Source of the DNA: an uncultured Sutterella sp.
Lineage (GTDB): Bacteria > Pseudomonadota > Gammaproteobacteria > Burkholderiales > Burkholderiaceae_F
Assembly: GCA_949282745.1 (NCBI GenBank)
Contig: CASDQM010000004.1
Span: forward strand, 62,001-126,000
Direction of reading: 5' to 3'
Length of the DNA stretch: 64,000 bases
The notes under the pieces were generated by a model. It was not told the DNA's origin, did no database searches, and was given only the letters and a program-made list of their open reading frames with translations. Position numbers and translations under genes: made by a program. Below are positions 52,307 to 61,432 of this stretch, one piece after another; position 1 is the stretch's first letter; every line of letters starts with the position of its first letter.

Positions 52307-53497
52307 TCAGGCAAAGAATCGGCAGAAGGGGTAGTAGCGCACGACGTCGCCCTTTTTCACGGGCGTGCCCGCGGGGACGTCGACGAGGCCGTCCCCCCAG
52401 GCGCAGGAGGAAAGGACCTGCGAATTCTGATTGGGATAGCGGTCGAGCCCCCCTTCGGCGTTGCGGCGACCGCGAAGGAATTCCTCGCGGTCGCCGGGCT
52501 TCAGCCAGTCGAAGTCGGCGCGAACGAGCTGCGGCTGCACTTCGATGTCGTTCGAGCCCATGCGGCGCAGAAGGAAGGGACGCGCCATCATGAGGAAGAT
52601 CACGAAGGCGGCGACGGGATTTCCCGGAATGCCGATGAAGGGAACGTTCTTCACGTGCCCGAAGGCGAGGGGTTTGCCGGGCTTCACGCGAACGCGCCAG
52701 ACGTCGAGCTCGCCGAGCGATTGGACGGCGGGCTTGATGTGGTCCTCTTCGCCCACGGACATGCCGCCCGTCGACAAAATCACGTCGGTCGTCTCCGCGG
52801 CGCGCTCGAGCGCCGCCTTCGTCGCTTCGAGCGAATCGGGCACGCTTCCGAGGTCGTAGGCTTCGCAGCCGAGCGTGAGAAGAAGGCTGCGCATCATGAA
52901 GCGGTTCGAATTGTAGATGCCGCCCGGGGGCAGAGGTTCTCCGGGCTGCACGAGTTCGTCGCCGGAAAAGAAGACGCCCACGCGCAGACGGCGGTACACC
53001 GTCACGTAGGCGCGGCCGACGCTTGCGATCACGCCGATCACGGCGGGTGTCAGGCGCGTGCCGCGCGAAGCGATGACCGTACCCTGCGCCACGTCGCTTC
53101 CGCGGCGGCGAATCCAGGCGCCCTCGCGGGCCGAAGCGAGAAACCGAACGCCTTCGGGCGTCACTTCGGTTTCTTCCTGCGGAACGACGGCGTCGGCCCC
53201 TTCGGGAACGGGCGCGCCCGTAAAGATGCGCGCGACCGTGCCTTCCTTCAGGGCTTCGCCCACGGAGCCCGCCGGAATGCGCTGCGAAACGGGAAGGACG
53301 GCGCCCTCCGTCGCTTCGGCGAAGCGAACGGCGTAGCCGTCCATCTGCGAATTGTCCCAGGCGGGCACCGCCACGGGGCTCCCGACGTCTTCGGCCAGAA
53401 TGCGGCCCGTGCTGTAGAGAAGGGGAACGGTTTCCGTTTCGGTAATGGGGCTCGCGCCCTCCATCAGTCTCGAAAGCGCTTCGGTGTAAGAAATCAT
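52307..53497 (-). CDS. moeA: Molybdopterin molybdenumtransferase (MoeA)
   Basis: MoeA inserts molybdate into adenylylated molybdopterin. The 396-residue protein has the family segments VPAWDNSQMDGYAVR, PVPEGADAVVPQEET, GVFFSGDELVQPGEPL and the C-terminal domain IGIPGNPVAAFVIFLM. It starts after GGAAAGACG, is followed by moaD and moaE, and preceded by mobB. This set makes the cofactor for molybdoenzymes (for example respiratory reductases or formate dehydrogenase), none of which is in the window. Confidence 0.95.
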   Translation of the reverse strand: MISYTEALSRLMEGASPITETETVPLLYSTGRILAEDVGSPVAVPAWDNSQMDGYAVRFAEATEGAVLPVSQRIPAGSVGEALKEGTVARIFTGAPVPEGADAVVPQEETEVTPEGVRFLASAREGAWIRRRGSDVAQGTVIASRGTRLTPAVIGVIASVGRAYVTVYRRLRVGVFFSGDELVQPGEPLPPGGIYNSNRFMMRSLLLTLGCEAYDLGSVPDSLEATKAALERAAETTDVILSTGGMSVGEEDHIKPAVQSLGELDVWRVRVKPGKPLAFGHVKNVPFIGIPGNPVAAFVIFLMMARPFLLRRMGSNDIEVQPQLVRADFDWLKPGDREEFLRGRRNAEGGLDRYPNQNSQVLSSCAWGDGLVDVPAGTPVKKGDVVRYYPFCRFFA

Positions 53498-53554
53498 CGT
53501 CTTTCCTTCGCCCTCTGGCGAAGGCCTTTTCCAAAATGAAACTCGCCGCCTATT

Positions 53555-54067
53555 TTAGCGGCGAAGATGCCTCTCGAACAAATGGGCCGCCACGCGTTCG
53601 GGCTCGTCGATCGGGAGGACGGGAAGGTCGGTGCCGAGCGCCTCGGCCGGGGCGTTCGAGATGACGCCCGCCAGGGGCGCGTCGGGAAAGAGCGGCCCCT
53701 CGGGCGTCGCGTCGGGGCGAAAGACCTCGTACTTCGGGTAGTCGCCCTCGTTTTTGAAGCCTTCGACGAGAACGAGGTCCACGTCGCCCACGTGCGCGAG
53801 GAGCTCTTCGACGGGGGCGCGCCCCGCGGGCGTTTCATGGAGCACCACCCAGCGCGCGTCGCTTCGCACGACGACCGTCTCGGCGCCCGCTTCGCGGTAG
53901 CGCCAGCTGTCCTTTCCGGGCTTGTCCATCGAAAAGCCGTGATGCGCGTCCTTGAGGACCGCGACCCGAAGGCCGCGGGTCCGAAAGATCGCGACGAGCC
54001 GCTCGAGGAGCGTGGTCTTACCCGATCCCGAGCGGCCCACGAACCCGATGACGACGGGCCGCGTCAC
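53555..54067 (-). CDS. mobB: Molybdopterin-guanine dinucleotide biosynthesis adaptor MobB
   Basis: A 170-residue P-loop GTP-binding protein that assists MobA in making the guanine dinucleotide form of the cofactor. Walker A is GFVGRSGSGKTTLLERL; the family words LKDAHHGFSMDKPGKDSWRYREAG and LVEGFKNEGDYPKYEVFR follow. It starts at GTG 54067, overlapping the threonine-synthase-like stop (GTGA), which shows they share a transcript. No mobA gene is in the window. Confidence 0.92.
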   Translation of the reverse strand: MTRPVVIGFVGRSGSGKTTLLERLVAIFRTRGLRVAVLKDAHHGFSMDKPGKDSWRYREAGAETVVVRSDARWVVLHETPAGRAPVEELLAHVGDVDLVLVEGFKNEGDYPKYEVFRPDATPEGPLFPDAPLAGVISNAPAEALGTDLPVLPIDEPERVAAHLFERHLRR

Positions 54068-55491
54068 CGTCCGATCTCCGAGACAGCGCCGCGCAGCCAC
54101 TCTTCGTCGAGGGCGTGCGAGGCGGGCGGCGTCACGACTTCGGGCGGCGCCTGGTAGCCGAACGGCCACTCGGGGTTGTGACCCGTGGCGGCGCGCACCA
54201 TGCGCGGGAACTTCACGGGCTGCACCGTCTCGAGGCAGAGCGTCTTCACGCCCACGGGGTGCAGAATGATCCCCGAATAGAGGGCGTCGGCCGTGTGCGG
54301 GTCGACGAAGACGTGATGGTTCACGAACATCTCCTCGATGATCTCAAGGCGGTTCGGGTGGTCGGACGAGCCAGACGAAAGGCCCGAGCGGCGAAGCCGC
54401 GAGAACTCTTCGGCGGAAAGCGAGAATTCGCCCGTGTCGTCAAGGAGCACCATCAGTTCGCGCACGCGGCGGCTGTCGCCCTTGAGGAAGCTGTAGAGGA
54501 AGCGCTCCACGTTCGCGGCGCGCGAGATGTCCATCGAGGGCGAGGTCGTCTGAATCGTTTCGCTCGCGGGACGCGGACGGTAGACGCCCGTGCGCACGAA
54601 GCGGTCGAAGGTATCGTTTTCGTTCGTCGCCACGATGAGGCGCAGGATGGGAAGCCCCATGCGCTTGGCGAGCCACCCGGCGTAGGCGTTGCCGAAGTTG
54701 CCCGCGGGCACGGCGTAAACCACTTCCTCGCCCACGCGGTCGACCGCGTGCAGATAGGACCAGAAGTAGTAGACGAGGTGCGAGACGATGCGGATCCAGA
54801 GCGTGCTGTTGATCGCGCCGATGCGGTGTTCGGCGCAGAAGGCCTCGTCCGCGAGGATGCGGTTGACGAGGTTCTGACAGTCGTCGAAGGTCCCTTCGCC
54901 CACGAGGTGGTGCACGTTCGGCGCGGTTTCGTTGTAGAGGATCCGGGCCTGGCACTGCGACATGCGGTCCTTCGGGCTCACGAGGACGAGGTCGACCCCG
55001 GGAAGGTTCGCGAAGTGATGCGCGGCCGAAGCCCCCATGTCGCCCGAGGTGGCGCCGAGCAGAATCCGCGGGCGCTTTTCTTCGGGGAGCACGCGCTGGA
55101 GATAGAGCGACGCAAAGCGAAGCGACAGGTCGTCGAAGGCGAGCGTCGGGCCGTTCGAGAGTTCCAGAAGGGCCACGCCGTCGCGCAACCACGTCACGGG
55201 CGTCACCGCTTCGGCGTCGAAGGGATTGCGGCGATAGGGATATTCCTTGGGCTGATAGACGTCCCGGCAGAGCGTCCACAGGTCGCGGCGCGGAATTTCG
55301 GGCGCGAAGAGATGGAAGATCTCAAAGGCGAGCCCCGCATAATCGGTCCCGAGCCAGGTATGGAGCTTTTCCGGCGTCACTTGCGGCACTTCGTCGGGCA
55401 TCCAGAGCCCGCCGTCGGGTGCAAAGGCCGTGAAGCTGATGTCGGTGAACGCCCGGGCGTTCTTGTCGCCCCGCGTGGATACATAGTGCAT
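54064..55491 (-). CDS. thrC: Threonine synthase homologue (ThrC-like) lacking the PLP lysine
   Basis: A 475-residue protein of the threonine synthase family, which makes threonine from phosphohomoserine with PLP. Family order is intact: N-terminal YVSTRGDK, GPTLAF motif, ILLGATSGDMGASA, VPAGNFGNAYAGWLAK, NENDTFDRFVRTG and TTSPSMDISRAANVERF. But the lysine that binds PLP, in the SNGPTLAFKD motif of related enzymes, is Asp120 here (SNGPTLAFDD, codons TTC-GAC-GAC at 55129-55137), and no other Lys is near it. The usual GDTG is GDMG. Such a protein should not form the PLP Schiff base at that site, so it is probably not a working threonine synthase. The full length and coupling to mobB show it is not a decayed pseudogene. 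Homoserine dehydrogenase (hom), its usual upstream neighbour, is absent. Confidence 0.85.
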   Translation of the reverse strand: MHYVSTRGDKNARAFTDISFTAFAPDGGLWMPDEVPQVTPEKLHTWLGTDYAGLAFEIFHLFAPEIPRRDLWTLCRDVYQPKEYPYRRNPFDAEAVTPVTWLRDGVALLELSNGPTLAFDDLSLRFASLYLQRVLPEEKRPRILLGATSGDMGASAAHHFANLPGVDLVLVSPKDRMSQCQARILYNETAPNVHHLVGEGTFDDCQNLVNRILADEAFCAEHRIGAINSTLWIRIVSHLVYYFWSYLHAVDRVGEEVVYAVPAGNFGNAYAGWLAKRMGLPILRLIVATNENDTFDRFVRTGVYRPRPASETIQTTSPSMDISRAANVERFLYSFLKGDSRRVRELMVLLDDTGEFSLSAEEFSRLRRSGLSSGSSDHPNRLEIIEEMFVNHHVFVDPHTADALYSGIILHPVGVKTLCLETVQPVKFPRMVRAATGHNPEWPFGYQAPPEVVTPPASHALDEEWLRGAVSEIGR

Positions 55492-55523
55492 CGCGCCACT
55501 CCTCGTCAGAAAATACTTTCGTA

Positions 55524-55543
55524 AGCCGAGTCCTCCGGACTCG
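55524..55543. other. Hairpin in the divergent thrC-phoH gap
   Basis: CCGAGTCC-TC-CGGACTCGG within 55524-55543. It lies in the thrC leader on the minus strand. No leader peptide rich in threonine or isoleucine codons is seen, so it is not a recognisable attenuator. Confidence 0.4.
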
Positions 55544-55731
55544 GCGGCTTTCGTTTCATCCTACCCGAAAACGGAGGGCGAAACGGAGGGATGCGCCGCT
55601 TTTCGCCCTCTCCTCTTCTTTCGGCCTAGTTCCGCCACGCGCCCGATGCGCCCCCTTAGAATGATTCGTACACCGAAGCGTTGGCTTCACCACCGACAGA
55701 AGGCCGAAAGAATCGGCCGGAGAGACGAATC

Positions 55732-57675
55732 ATGCCCCTACCTCCCGCACCGAGCGAGCTCGGCACGAAACTTGCGGCGACGCGCACGAAGGCGCCCGCC
55801 CGCAAGGACGAGCCCCGAGGCGAAACGCTCGAAGAACTGCGCGAACGCATCCGCGCGCGCAATCCCCGTCCCGAAGAAACCGTTGCCTCTTCCGTGACGG
55901 CCCCCGTGGAAGAAACCCCCGCCGTCGAAGCCAAGGCGAAGACGACGGATCAGACGAAAAAGGCCGCAAAGAGCGCGAAGAAGACCAAGAAGACTGCGCC
56001 AAACGCCCTGTCCCCGAAGAAGGAAACCGCACAGAAGACGGCGCCCGACGCAAAGCGCGCCGCCAAAGACCTTCCCGAAAGCAAAGCCTCCCAAACCGCG
56101 GCTCCTTCGGACGAGAAGCCCGTGCCGACGGTGCCCGCCGAGAGCGTCTACGTGCCGCCGCCCGCCGCCGAACCCGCGCGTCCGGGCGAGCTGCCCGCCG
56201 CGGACGTTCTCTTCGCCGCGTCGACCCAGGGAAAGACGCCCGAAAAGCCCGCGAGCCACCGCCGCGGACGCGCCGTCGTGCGAGAAGACCGCAAGAAGCT
56301 CTTCGTGCTCGACACGAACGTGCTTCTGCACGATCCGCGCTGCCTCTTCCGCTTTGCCGAGCACGACGTGTTCCTCCCGATGACGACGCTCGAGGAGCTC
56401 GACAACCACAAGGTCGGGACGACCGAAGTCGCCCGCAACGGCCGCAGCATTTCGCGCACGCTCGACGCGCTTCTCGAAGCCCACGCCGGACGGCCCCTCT
56501 CGGAGGGGCTCGACCTCTCGGCCCTCGGCAACATCGAGTCGCAGGGAAAGCTCTACTTTGAAACGAGTCCTGTTGCGGCGCCCCTTCCGCCGGAACTCCC
56601 CGCCAACAAGGGGGACAACCGCATTCTCGCCGTCGTAAGCGGCCTTGCGTCGCACTTCCCCGAACACGTGGCCGTCCTCGTCTCCAAGGACGTGAACATG
56701 CGCATCAAGGCGACGGCGCTTGGGCTTCCCGCGGAAGACTATTTCTCCGACAAGGTCCTCGACGACACGGACCTTCTCTTCCCGGGGATCCGCGCGCTCT
56801 CGAACGACTTCTGGACGATTGTCGCGCCGACGCTCGAGAGCGGCGAGAAAAACGGCGTCGCGACCTACAGCTTCCTCACGTCGACCCCGGGCGACTTCGT
56901 TCTGAACGAAATCCTCTGGATTCCTTCCGACGTGGGCACGCCCTTTGCGGCGCGCGTCACCGCGATCGAGGGGACGCGCATCACGATGACGCTCCTCAAG
57001 GACTACACGAAGACGGGCGACAAGCTCTTCGGAATCCACGCCCGAAACGTCGAACAGAACGCCGCCCTCAACCTTCTTCTCTCGCCCGACATCGACTTCG
57101 TGACGATTCTCGGTCAGGCGGGGACCGGCAAGACCCTCATGAGTCTCGCGGCGGCCTTTGCGATGACGGTGGACGAACACCGCTTCGACGAAATCCTCGT
57201 CACGCGCGCCACCGTGAGCGTGGGCGAAGACATCGGGTATCTCCCGGGTTCGGAAGAGGAAAAGATGGTTCCCTGGATGGGGGCCATCTACGACAACCTC
57301 GACGTCCTCGCGGGCACCAAGGACATGAAAGCCTGGGAGGCGAAGACGACGCGCGGCGTTCTCGAGCAGCGCCTCAAGGTAAAGAGCATGTCCCTCATGC
57401 GCGGCCGCACCTTCCAAAGGAAGTTCGTCCTGATCGACGAGGCGCAGAACCTCACGCCCAAGGAAATGCGAACGCTCATCACCCGCGCGGGTCCGGGCAC
57501 GAAAATCGTGTGTCTCGGCAACCTCGCGCAGATCGACACGCCCTATCTGACGGAAGGCAGTTCCGGCCTCACCTACGCGGTCGAGCGCTTCCTCGGCTGG
57601 GAGCACGCGGCGACGCTCACGCTCTCTCGCGGTGAACGAAGCCGACTCGCCGAATACGCGGCGGAAGTGCTCTGA
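55732..57675 (+). CDS. PhoH family protein (PIN domain plus PhoH ATPase) with a long charged N-terminal extension
   Basis: A 647-residue protein. An N-terminal region of about 200 residues is low complexity, rich in Lys, Ala, Glu, Pro and Thr (for example AKSAKKTKKTAPNALSPKKE), and probably disordered. It is followed by a PIN-type nuclease domain starting LFVLDTNVLLHDPRC with TTLEELDN, and a PhoH ATPase domain with Walker A LGQAGTGKTLMSLA and VLIDEAQNLTPKEM. PIN-PhoH proteins are predicted RNA-remodelling ATPase/nucleases. The extension is much longer than in most members. The start is ATG 55732 after CGGAGAG. A strong terminator follows. Confidence 0.9.
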   Translation: MPLPPAPSELGTKLAATRTKAPARKDEPRGETLEELRERIRARNPRPEETVASSVTAPVEETPAVEAKAKTTDQTKKAAKSAKKTKKTAPNALSPKKETAQKTAPDAKRAAKDLPESKASQTAAPSDEKPVPTVPAESVYVPPPAAEPARPGELPAADVLFAASTQGKTPEKPASHRRGRAVVREDRKKLFVLDTNVLLHDPRCLFRFAEHDVFLPMTTLEELDNHKVGTTEVARNGRSISRTLDALLEAHAGRPLSEGLDLSALGNIESQGKLYFETSPVAAPLPPELPANKGDNRILAVVSGLASHFPEHVAVLVSKDVNMRIKATALGLPAEDYFSDKVLDDTDLLFPGIRALSNDFWTIVAPTLESGEKNGVATYSFLTSTPGDFVLNEILWIPSDVGTPFAARVTAIEGTRITMTLLKDYTKTGDKLFGIHARNVEQNAALNLLLSPDIDFVTILGQAGTGKTLMSLAAAFAMTVDEHRFDEILVTRATVSVGEDIGYLPGSEEEKMVPWMGAIYDNLDVLAGTKDMKAWEAKTTRGVLEQRLKVKSMSLMRGRTFQRKFVLIDEAQNLTPKEMRTLITRAGPGTKIVCLGNLAQIDTPYLTEGSSGLTYAVERFLGWEHAATLTLSRGERSRLAEYAAEVL

Positions 57676-57700
57676 CCGACCTTTCCACCGTCCCAAGCGA

Positions 57701-57738
57701 AACGCCCTTTCGGATCCATCGACCGAAAGGGCGTTTTG
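57701..57738 (+). terminator. Terminator after the PhoH gene
   Basis: AACGCCCTTTCGG pairs with CCGAAAGGGCGTT, followed by TTG. Confidence 0.88.
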
Positions 57739-57764
57739 TCGTGAAGAATCAGGAAACGGAAGGC

Positions 57765-58274
57765 TCAAAGGAAGTAGACCGCAAAGAGCGTTCCCGTCAT
57801 GGTGAAGGCGAGCGCCACCTTGACGACCGTGCCGATGATCATGCCGATCCAGGTGGCGAGCCCCACGCGGCCCGCGTGCAGGAGGTCGCGCTTGGCCCAG
57901 AATTCGCCGATCGCGGCGCCGACCAGGGGCATGATGAGGATCCCGACGATGCCGCCCAGGAAGACGCCGACCACGGTGCCGATCAGCGACCCGAGAATCC
58001 CCTCCTTCGAAGCGCCGGCGCGCTGCGCGCCCGCCGTCTGGGCGACCGTGTCGACGACGACCCCGATCACGGCGAGCACGCCGAGAAAGGCGATCGTCTT
58101 CCAGCCCACCTCCTGAAAGTCGCCCGCCCAGCCGATGAGCCAGGCGCCCACGGCGATGAGGGGAAGACCCGGAATCGCGGGGATGATCGTCCCGGCAAAG
58201 CCCGCGGCGATGAGGATGAGCGCCCCCGCCCAACACCAGAGGGCGAACCAGTCGATGCTCGTCAACCATTCCAT
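57765..58274 (-). CDS. DUF456 family membrane protein
   Basis: A 169-residue membrane protein with 4-5 hydrophobic helices and glycine-rich loops (GFAGTIIPAIPGLPLIAVGA and IGTVVGVFLGGIVGIL), the pattern of the DUF456 family, whose function is unknown. It lies 11 bases after dnaB on the same strand, so it is the last gene of that transcript. The start is ATG 58274; the longer frame overlaps the dnaB end. Confidence 0.85.
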   Translation of the reverse strand: MEWLTSIDWFALWCWAGALILIAAGFAGTIIPAIPGLPLIAVGAWLIGWAGDFQEVGWKTIAFLGVLAVIGVVVDTVAQTAGAQRAGASKEGILGSLIGTVVGVFLGGIVGILIMPLVGAAIGEFWAKRDLLHAGRVGLATWIGMIIGTVVKVALAFTMTGTLFAVYFL

Positions 58275-58285
58275 GTTGCTTCTCC

Positions 58286-59680
58286 TTATTCCGCACCGTC
58301 CCAATAGCCTTCGTCGGCCGTCGCCTCGAAGCGGGTGAGTTCGCCGAGGAAGGTCATTCGGAGCGTCCCGACCGGGCCGTTACGCTGCTTGGCGACGATC
58401 ACTTCGGCCGCGTTCTTGTCGGCGTCGGGGTTGTAGCGCACGTCTCGATAAATGAAGAGGATCACGTCGGCGTCCTGTTCGATGGCGCCCGATTCGCGAA
58501 GGTCCGACATCATCGGACGGTGGTCGGTTCGCGATTCGACGCTTCGCGAGAGCTGCGAGAGCGCGACGATCGGGCAGTGCAGTTCCTTGGCGAGGCTCTT
58601 GAGGCCACGCGAGATGTCCGAGAGGATCGTCGTGCGGTTTTCGCCCTTGCCGACCATGAGCTGCAGGTAGTCGACGACGATGAGCCCGAGCGGTCCCGTC
58701 TGATTCATGAGGCGGCGCGCACGGGTCGAGAGCGACGTGACGGTCATGTTCCCCGTGTCGTCGATGTGAATGGGCTTCTTTTCGAGAATGCTCACGGCGG
58801 CCGTGAACTTGTCCCATTCCTCGTCGTTGAGGGCCCCCTTGCGAAGGCGCTGCGAGTCCAGGCGACCGACCGAAGCGATCAGACGCTGCGTGAGCTGATC
58901 CGCACCCATTTCAAGGGAGAAAATCGCCACGGGCAACTCCTGGCGCACGCCGATGTTTTCGGCGATGTTGAGGGCGAGCGCGGTCTTACCCATGGAGGGA
59001 CGCGCCGCGAGAATGATGAGGTCGCCGCGCTGAAAGCCCGCCGTCACGCGGTCGAGGTTCGGGAAGCCCGTCGCCACGCCCGTGACTTCGGAATTGTCCT
59101 TGTTCTGATAGAGCTCGATGATGCGCTCGGAGACTTCGCGCACGAGGGTCGAAAGCGAACGGAAGCCCTGACGGCCGCGGGCGTTTCGCTCGTTGATCGC
59201 GAGCACTTCGCGCTCGGCTTCGTCGAGGATTTCCTCGGGATCGCGCCCCTGCGGATTGAGGGCGTTCGTCACCATCCCCTCGCCCACCTGAATCATCTGG
59301 CGCAGCATCGCGCGGTCGCGCACGATTTCCGCGTAGCGGCGGATGTTCGCGGCCGAAGGCGTGTTCGAGAAGAGCGACTGCAGGTACTGCCCGTCGGCGA
59401 GCGCCGTCTGCACGCCCGAATTCTTGATGCTCTCGCCCACCGTCACGATGTCGGCGGGCTTGCCGTGCTGAATGAGCGAGACGATGTGCTCGTAGATGAT
59501 CTGATGGTCGCGCCGGCAGAAGTCTTCGGCCGTGATCAGGTCGGCCACGCTGTCGAGCGCGGTGTTGTCGATCAGGAGACCGCCGAGCACCGCCTGTTCG
59601 CTCTGAATGGACTGAGGCGGCGTTCTGAGGCCGTGCGCGGGATCATCGGGCAGGTTGCGGGTTTTGGGAGCTTCAGGCAT
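58286..59680 (-). CDS. dnaB: Replicative DNA helicase DnaB
   Basis: DnaB unwinds the replication fork as a hexamer. The protein has the N-terminal domain (PQSIQSEQAVLGGLLIDN), linker helix, and RecA-like C-terminal domain with Walker A ARPSMGKTALALN, Walker B LIVVDYLQLM, and the DnaB motif SRGLKSLAKEL. I chose ATG 59680 (MPEAPK, 464 residues); GTG 59692 in the same frame is an alternative. It follows the ribosomal cluster rpsF-priB-rpsR-rplI, the standard order. Confidence 0.97.
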   Translation of the reverse strand: MPEAPKTRNLPDDPAHGLRTPPQSIQSEQAVLGGLLIDNTALDSVADLITAEDFCRRDHQIIYEHIVSLIQHGKPADIVTVGESIKNSGVQTALADGQYLQSLFSNTPSAANIRRYAEIVRDRAMLRQMIQVGEGMVTNALNPQGRDPEEILDEAEREVLAINERNARGRQGFRSLSTLVREVSERIIELYQNKDNSEVTGVATGFPNLDRVTAGFQRGDLIILAARPSMGKTALALNIAENIGVRQELPVAIFSLEMGADQLTQRLIASVGRLDSQRLRKGALNDEEWDKFTAAVSILEKKPIHIDDTGNMTVTSLSTRARRLMNQTGPLGLIVVDYLQLMVGKGENRTTILSDISRGLKSLAKELHCPIVALSQLSRSVESRTDHRPMMSDLRESGAIEQDADVILFIYRDVRYNPDADKNAAEVIVAKQRNGPVGTLRMTFLGELTRFEATADEGYWDGAE

Positions 59681-59779
59681 CGATGGGATCACCGAAGAAA
59701 GGATTGGGAAAAAGATTGTAGCAGAGGGGACCGTTTTCCCCGCCGCGCTCGGAAGACGACAAGCGCAACCAAAAGCAAA

Positions 59780-59826
59780 AAGGGTTCGCCCCCGAAGGAG
59801 AGAACCCTTTTTTCGAAGATCTTCGA
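59780..59826 (-). terminator. Terminator between rplI and dnaB
   Basis: On the minus strand AAAAGGGTTCTC and GCGAACCCTTTT form a strong stem, with T residues after. It also has a T-run on the plus side, so it is bidirectional. Confidence 0.88.
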
Positions 59827-59836
59827 AGAGACCCGA

Positions 59837-60286
59837 TTAGGCTTCGGCCACAACCTTGACGGTAATGTCGGCGGTGATGTCCGTGGCGAGACCGATCGTG
59901 ATCGGGTAGTCGCCGATGGACTTGATCGCGCCGAGCGGCGTGCGGACCTGGGACTTCTTGATCTGGAAGCCGAGGGCGTCGACCGCTTCGGCGATGTCGG
60001 CGTTGGTGACGGAACCGAAGAGACGGCCGTCGACGCCGCACTTGCTGGCGATCGTGATTTCAACGCCGTTGAGCTTGTCGGCGAGAGCCTGAGCGGCGGC
60101 GATGCGTTCGGCCTGGGCCTTTTCGAGCTCGGCACGGCGGGCTTCGAATTCGGCGATGGCGGCCTTCGTGGCGCGCTTGGCACGGCCGGTCGGGATGAGG
60201 AAGTTGCGGCCGTAGCCGTCCTTCACCTTGACGATGTCGCCGAGGTTACCGAGATGGGTGATCTTTTCGAGCAGAATGACTTGCAT
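59837..60286 (-). CDS. rplI: 50S ribosomal protein L9
   Basis: A 149-residue ribosomal protein with the N-terminal domain [17 protein letters not shown], a long connecting helix, and the C-terminal RNA-binding domain ([21 protein letters not shown]). It stabilises the L1-stalk side of the ribosome. It lies 20 bases after rpsR and before dnaB. Confidence 0.97.
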   Translation of the reverse strand: MQVILLEKITHLGNLGDIVKVKDGYGRNFLIPTGRAKRATKAAIAEFEARRAELEKAQAERIAAAQALADKLNGVEITIASKCGVDGRLFGSVTNADIAEAVDALGFQIKKSQVRTPLGAIKSIGDYPITIGLATDITADITVKVVAEA

Positions 60287-60306
60287 TTGGATTCACTCCC
60301 GGAAAA

Positions 60307-60579
60307 TTACTGATTGTCCGTGTACGGAAGGAGCGCGAGGAAGCGCGCACGCTTGATGGCCGTATCGAGCTGACGCTGATAGTGGGCCTTCGTACCCGTC
60401 AGACGGGCCGGCATGATCTTGCCGTTTTCCTGGATGAAGTCGCGAAGCGTATCGATATCCTTGTAGTCGATCTGCTCAACGTGTTCGGCCGTGAAGCGGC
60501 AGAACTTCTTGCGCTTGAAAAGCGAATTTTGCTGGTTGGCACGGCGAGGCTTACCCTTACCCTTAGCACCAAAAGCCAT
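60307..60579 (-). CDS. rpsR: 30S ribosomal protein S18
   Basis: A 90-residue basic ribosomal protein that binds 16S rRNA together with S6. The core [21 protein letters not shown] and [20 protein letters not shown] are clear. It starts 2 bases after priB ends. Confidence 0.97.
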   Translation of the reverse strand: MAFGAKGKGKPRRANQQNSLFKRKKFCRFTAEHVEQIDYKDIDTLRDFIQENGKIMPARLTGTKAHYQRQLDTAIKRARFLALLPYTDNQ

Positions 60580-60581
60580 GA

Positions 60582-60875
60582 TTAGCTCCTTGAATTGTAT
60601 TCCGTTATGTGTACGATCAGACGATGCGAACGGCTCGAGCGGGGGGCGAAGAACCCTTTGAGAACATAGTCGCCTCCGAGAGGGAGAGCGTTGAGTTCCC
60701 GGGCGAGATCTCCGTAGCTCACGGCGGGAAAATCGAATTCCACCGTCCGCGGATGACCCGCCTCCGTCAATTCCACCCGATGGTGGAAGGTACCTTCGAA
60801 CACCTCGATGCCTGCGGGCGTGAAGCGGACCGCCTCACGTCCGACGAGCTTGCCGCTCATGGTTACGATGTTCAC
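60582..60875 (-). CDS. priB: Primosomal replication protein N (PriB)
   Basis: A 97-residue single-stranded-DNA-binding OB-fold protein that stabilises PriA during replication restart. Sequence features are [20 protein letters not shown] and [11 protein letters not shown]. It lies between rpsF and rpsR as in beta- and gammaproteobacteria. The GTG at 60875 is used as start; an internal ATG at codon 6 is an alternative. Confidence 0.94.
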   Translation of the reverse strand: MNIVTMSGKLVGREAVRFTPAGIEVFEGTFHHRVELTEAGHPRTVEFDFPAVSYGDLARELNALPLGGDYVLKGFFAPRSSRSHRLIVHITEYNSRS

Positions 60876-60926
60876 GTCGTCCGAACGCTGAATGTTCTGT
60901 GTGATCGTCCGAAGAGGACTCGACCC

Positions 60927-61316
60927 TTAGGCGGCAGCCGTTTCGGCAGCGGCGGCAGCGGCGGCTTCCGCGGCGACCTTCTTGGCTTCTTCCTTTTCAA
61001 CGGCCTTCATCATGGGAGAAGGAGCCGTTTCGGCCTTCTTGGTCTTGATCGTGAGGTGACGCAGGACGGCGTCGTTGAAACGGAACCCGTTCTCAATTTC
61101 GGCGAGCGTTTCGTGGCCGCATTCGATATTGAGAAGGACGTAGTGAGCCTTCACGAGCTTTTCGATCGGGTAGGCGAGCTGGCGACGGCCCCAGTCTTCG
61201 ATGCGGTGGATCTTACCGCCCTGTTCGGCGATGAGCGTCTTGTAGCGCTCGATCATCGCGGGAACCTGTTCGCTCTGATCCGGATGCACAATGATGCAAA
61301 GTTCGTAGTGACGCAT
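60927..61316 (-). CDS. rpsF: 30S ribosomal protein S6
   Basis: A 129-residue ribosomal protein that pairs with S18. [19 protein letters not shown] and [17 protein letters not shown] are typical. The C-terminal tail is unusually alanine/glutamate-rich ([17 protein letters not shown]), a simple-sequence extension of about 35 residues. It is the first gene of rpsF-priB-rpsR-rplI. Confidence 0.97.
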   Translation of the reverse strand: MRHYELCIIVHPDQSEQVPAMIERYKTLIAEQGGKIHRIEDWGRRQLAYPIEKLVKAHYVLLNIECGHETLAEIENGFRFNDAVLRHLTIKTKKAETAPSPMMKAVEKEEAKKVAAEAAAAAAAETAAA

Positions 61317-61432
61317 TTAGCCTCCTTGCGGAAAAAGCTACCCAGAGCGTCTCTTCTGGTGTAGCAAGGACAGAAAGCAGAGGATTGTATTAGAAATCCC
61401 TGCGGTTGTGTGAAATTTTCACGAGTTTTTTG

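Noticed and set aside
55525..55543. Threonine attenuator before the thrC-like gene
   Set aside because: The hairpin is real, but there is no short leader peptide rich in Thr/Ile codons and no T-run.
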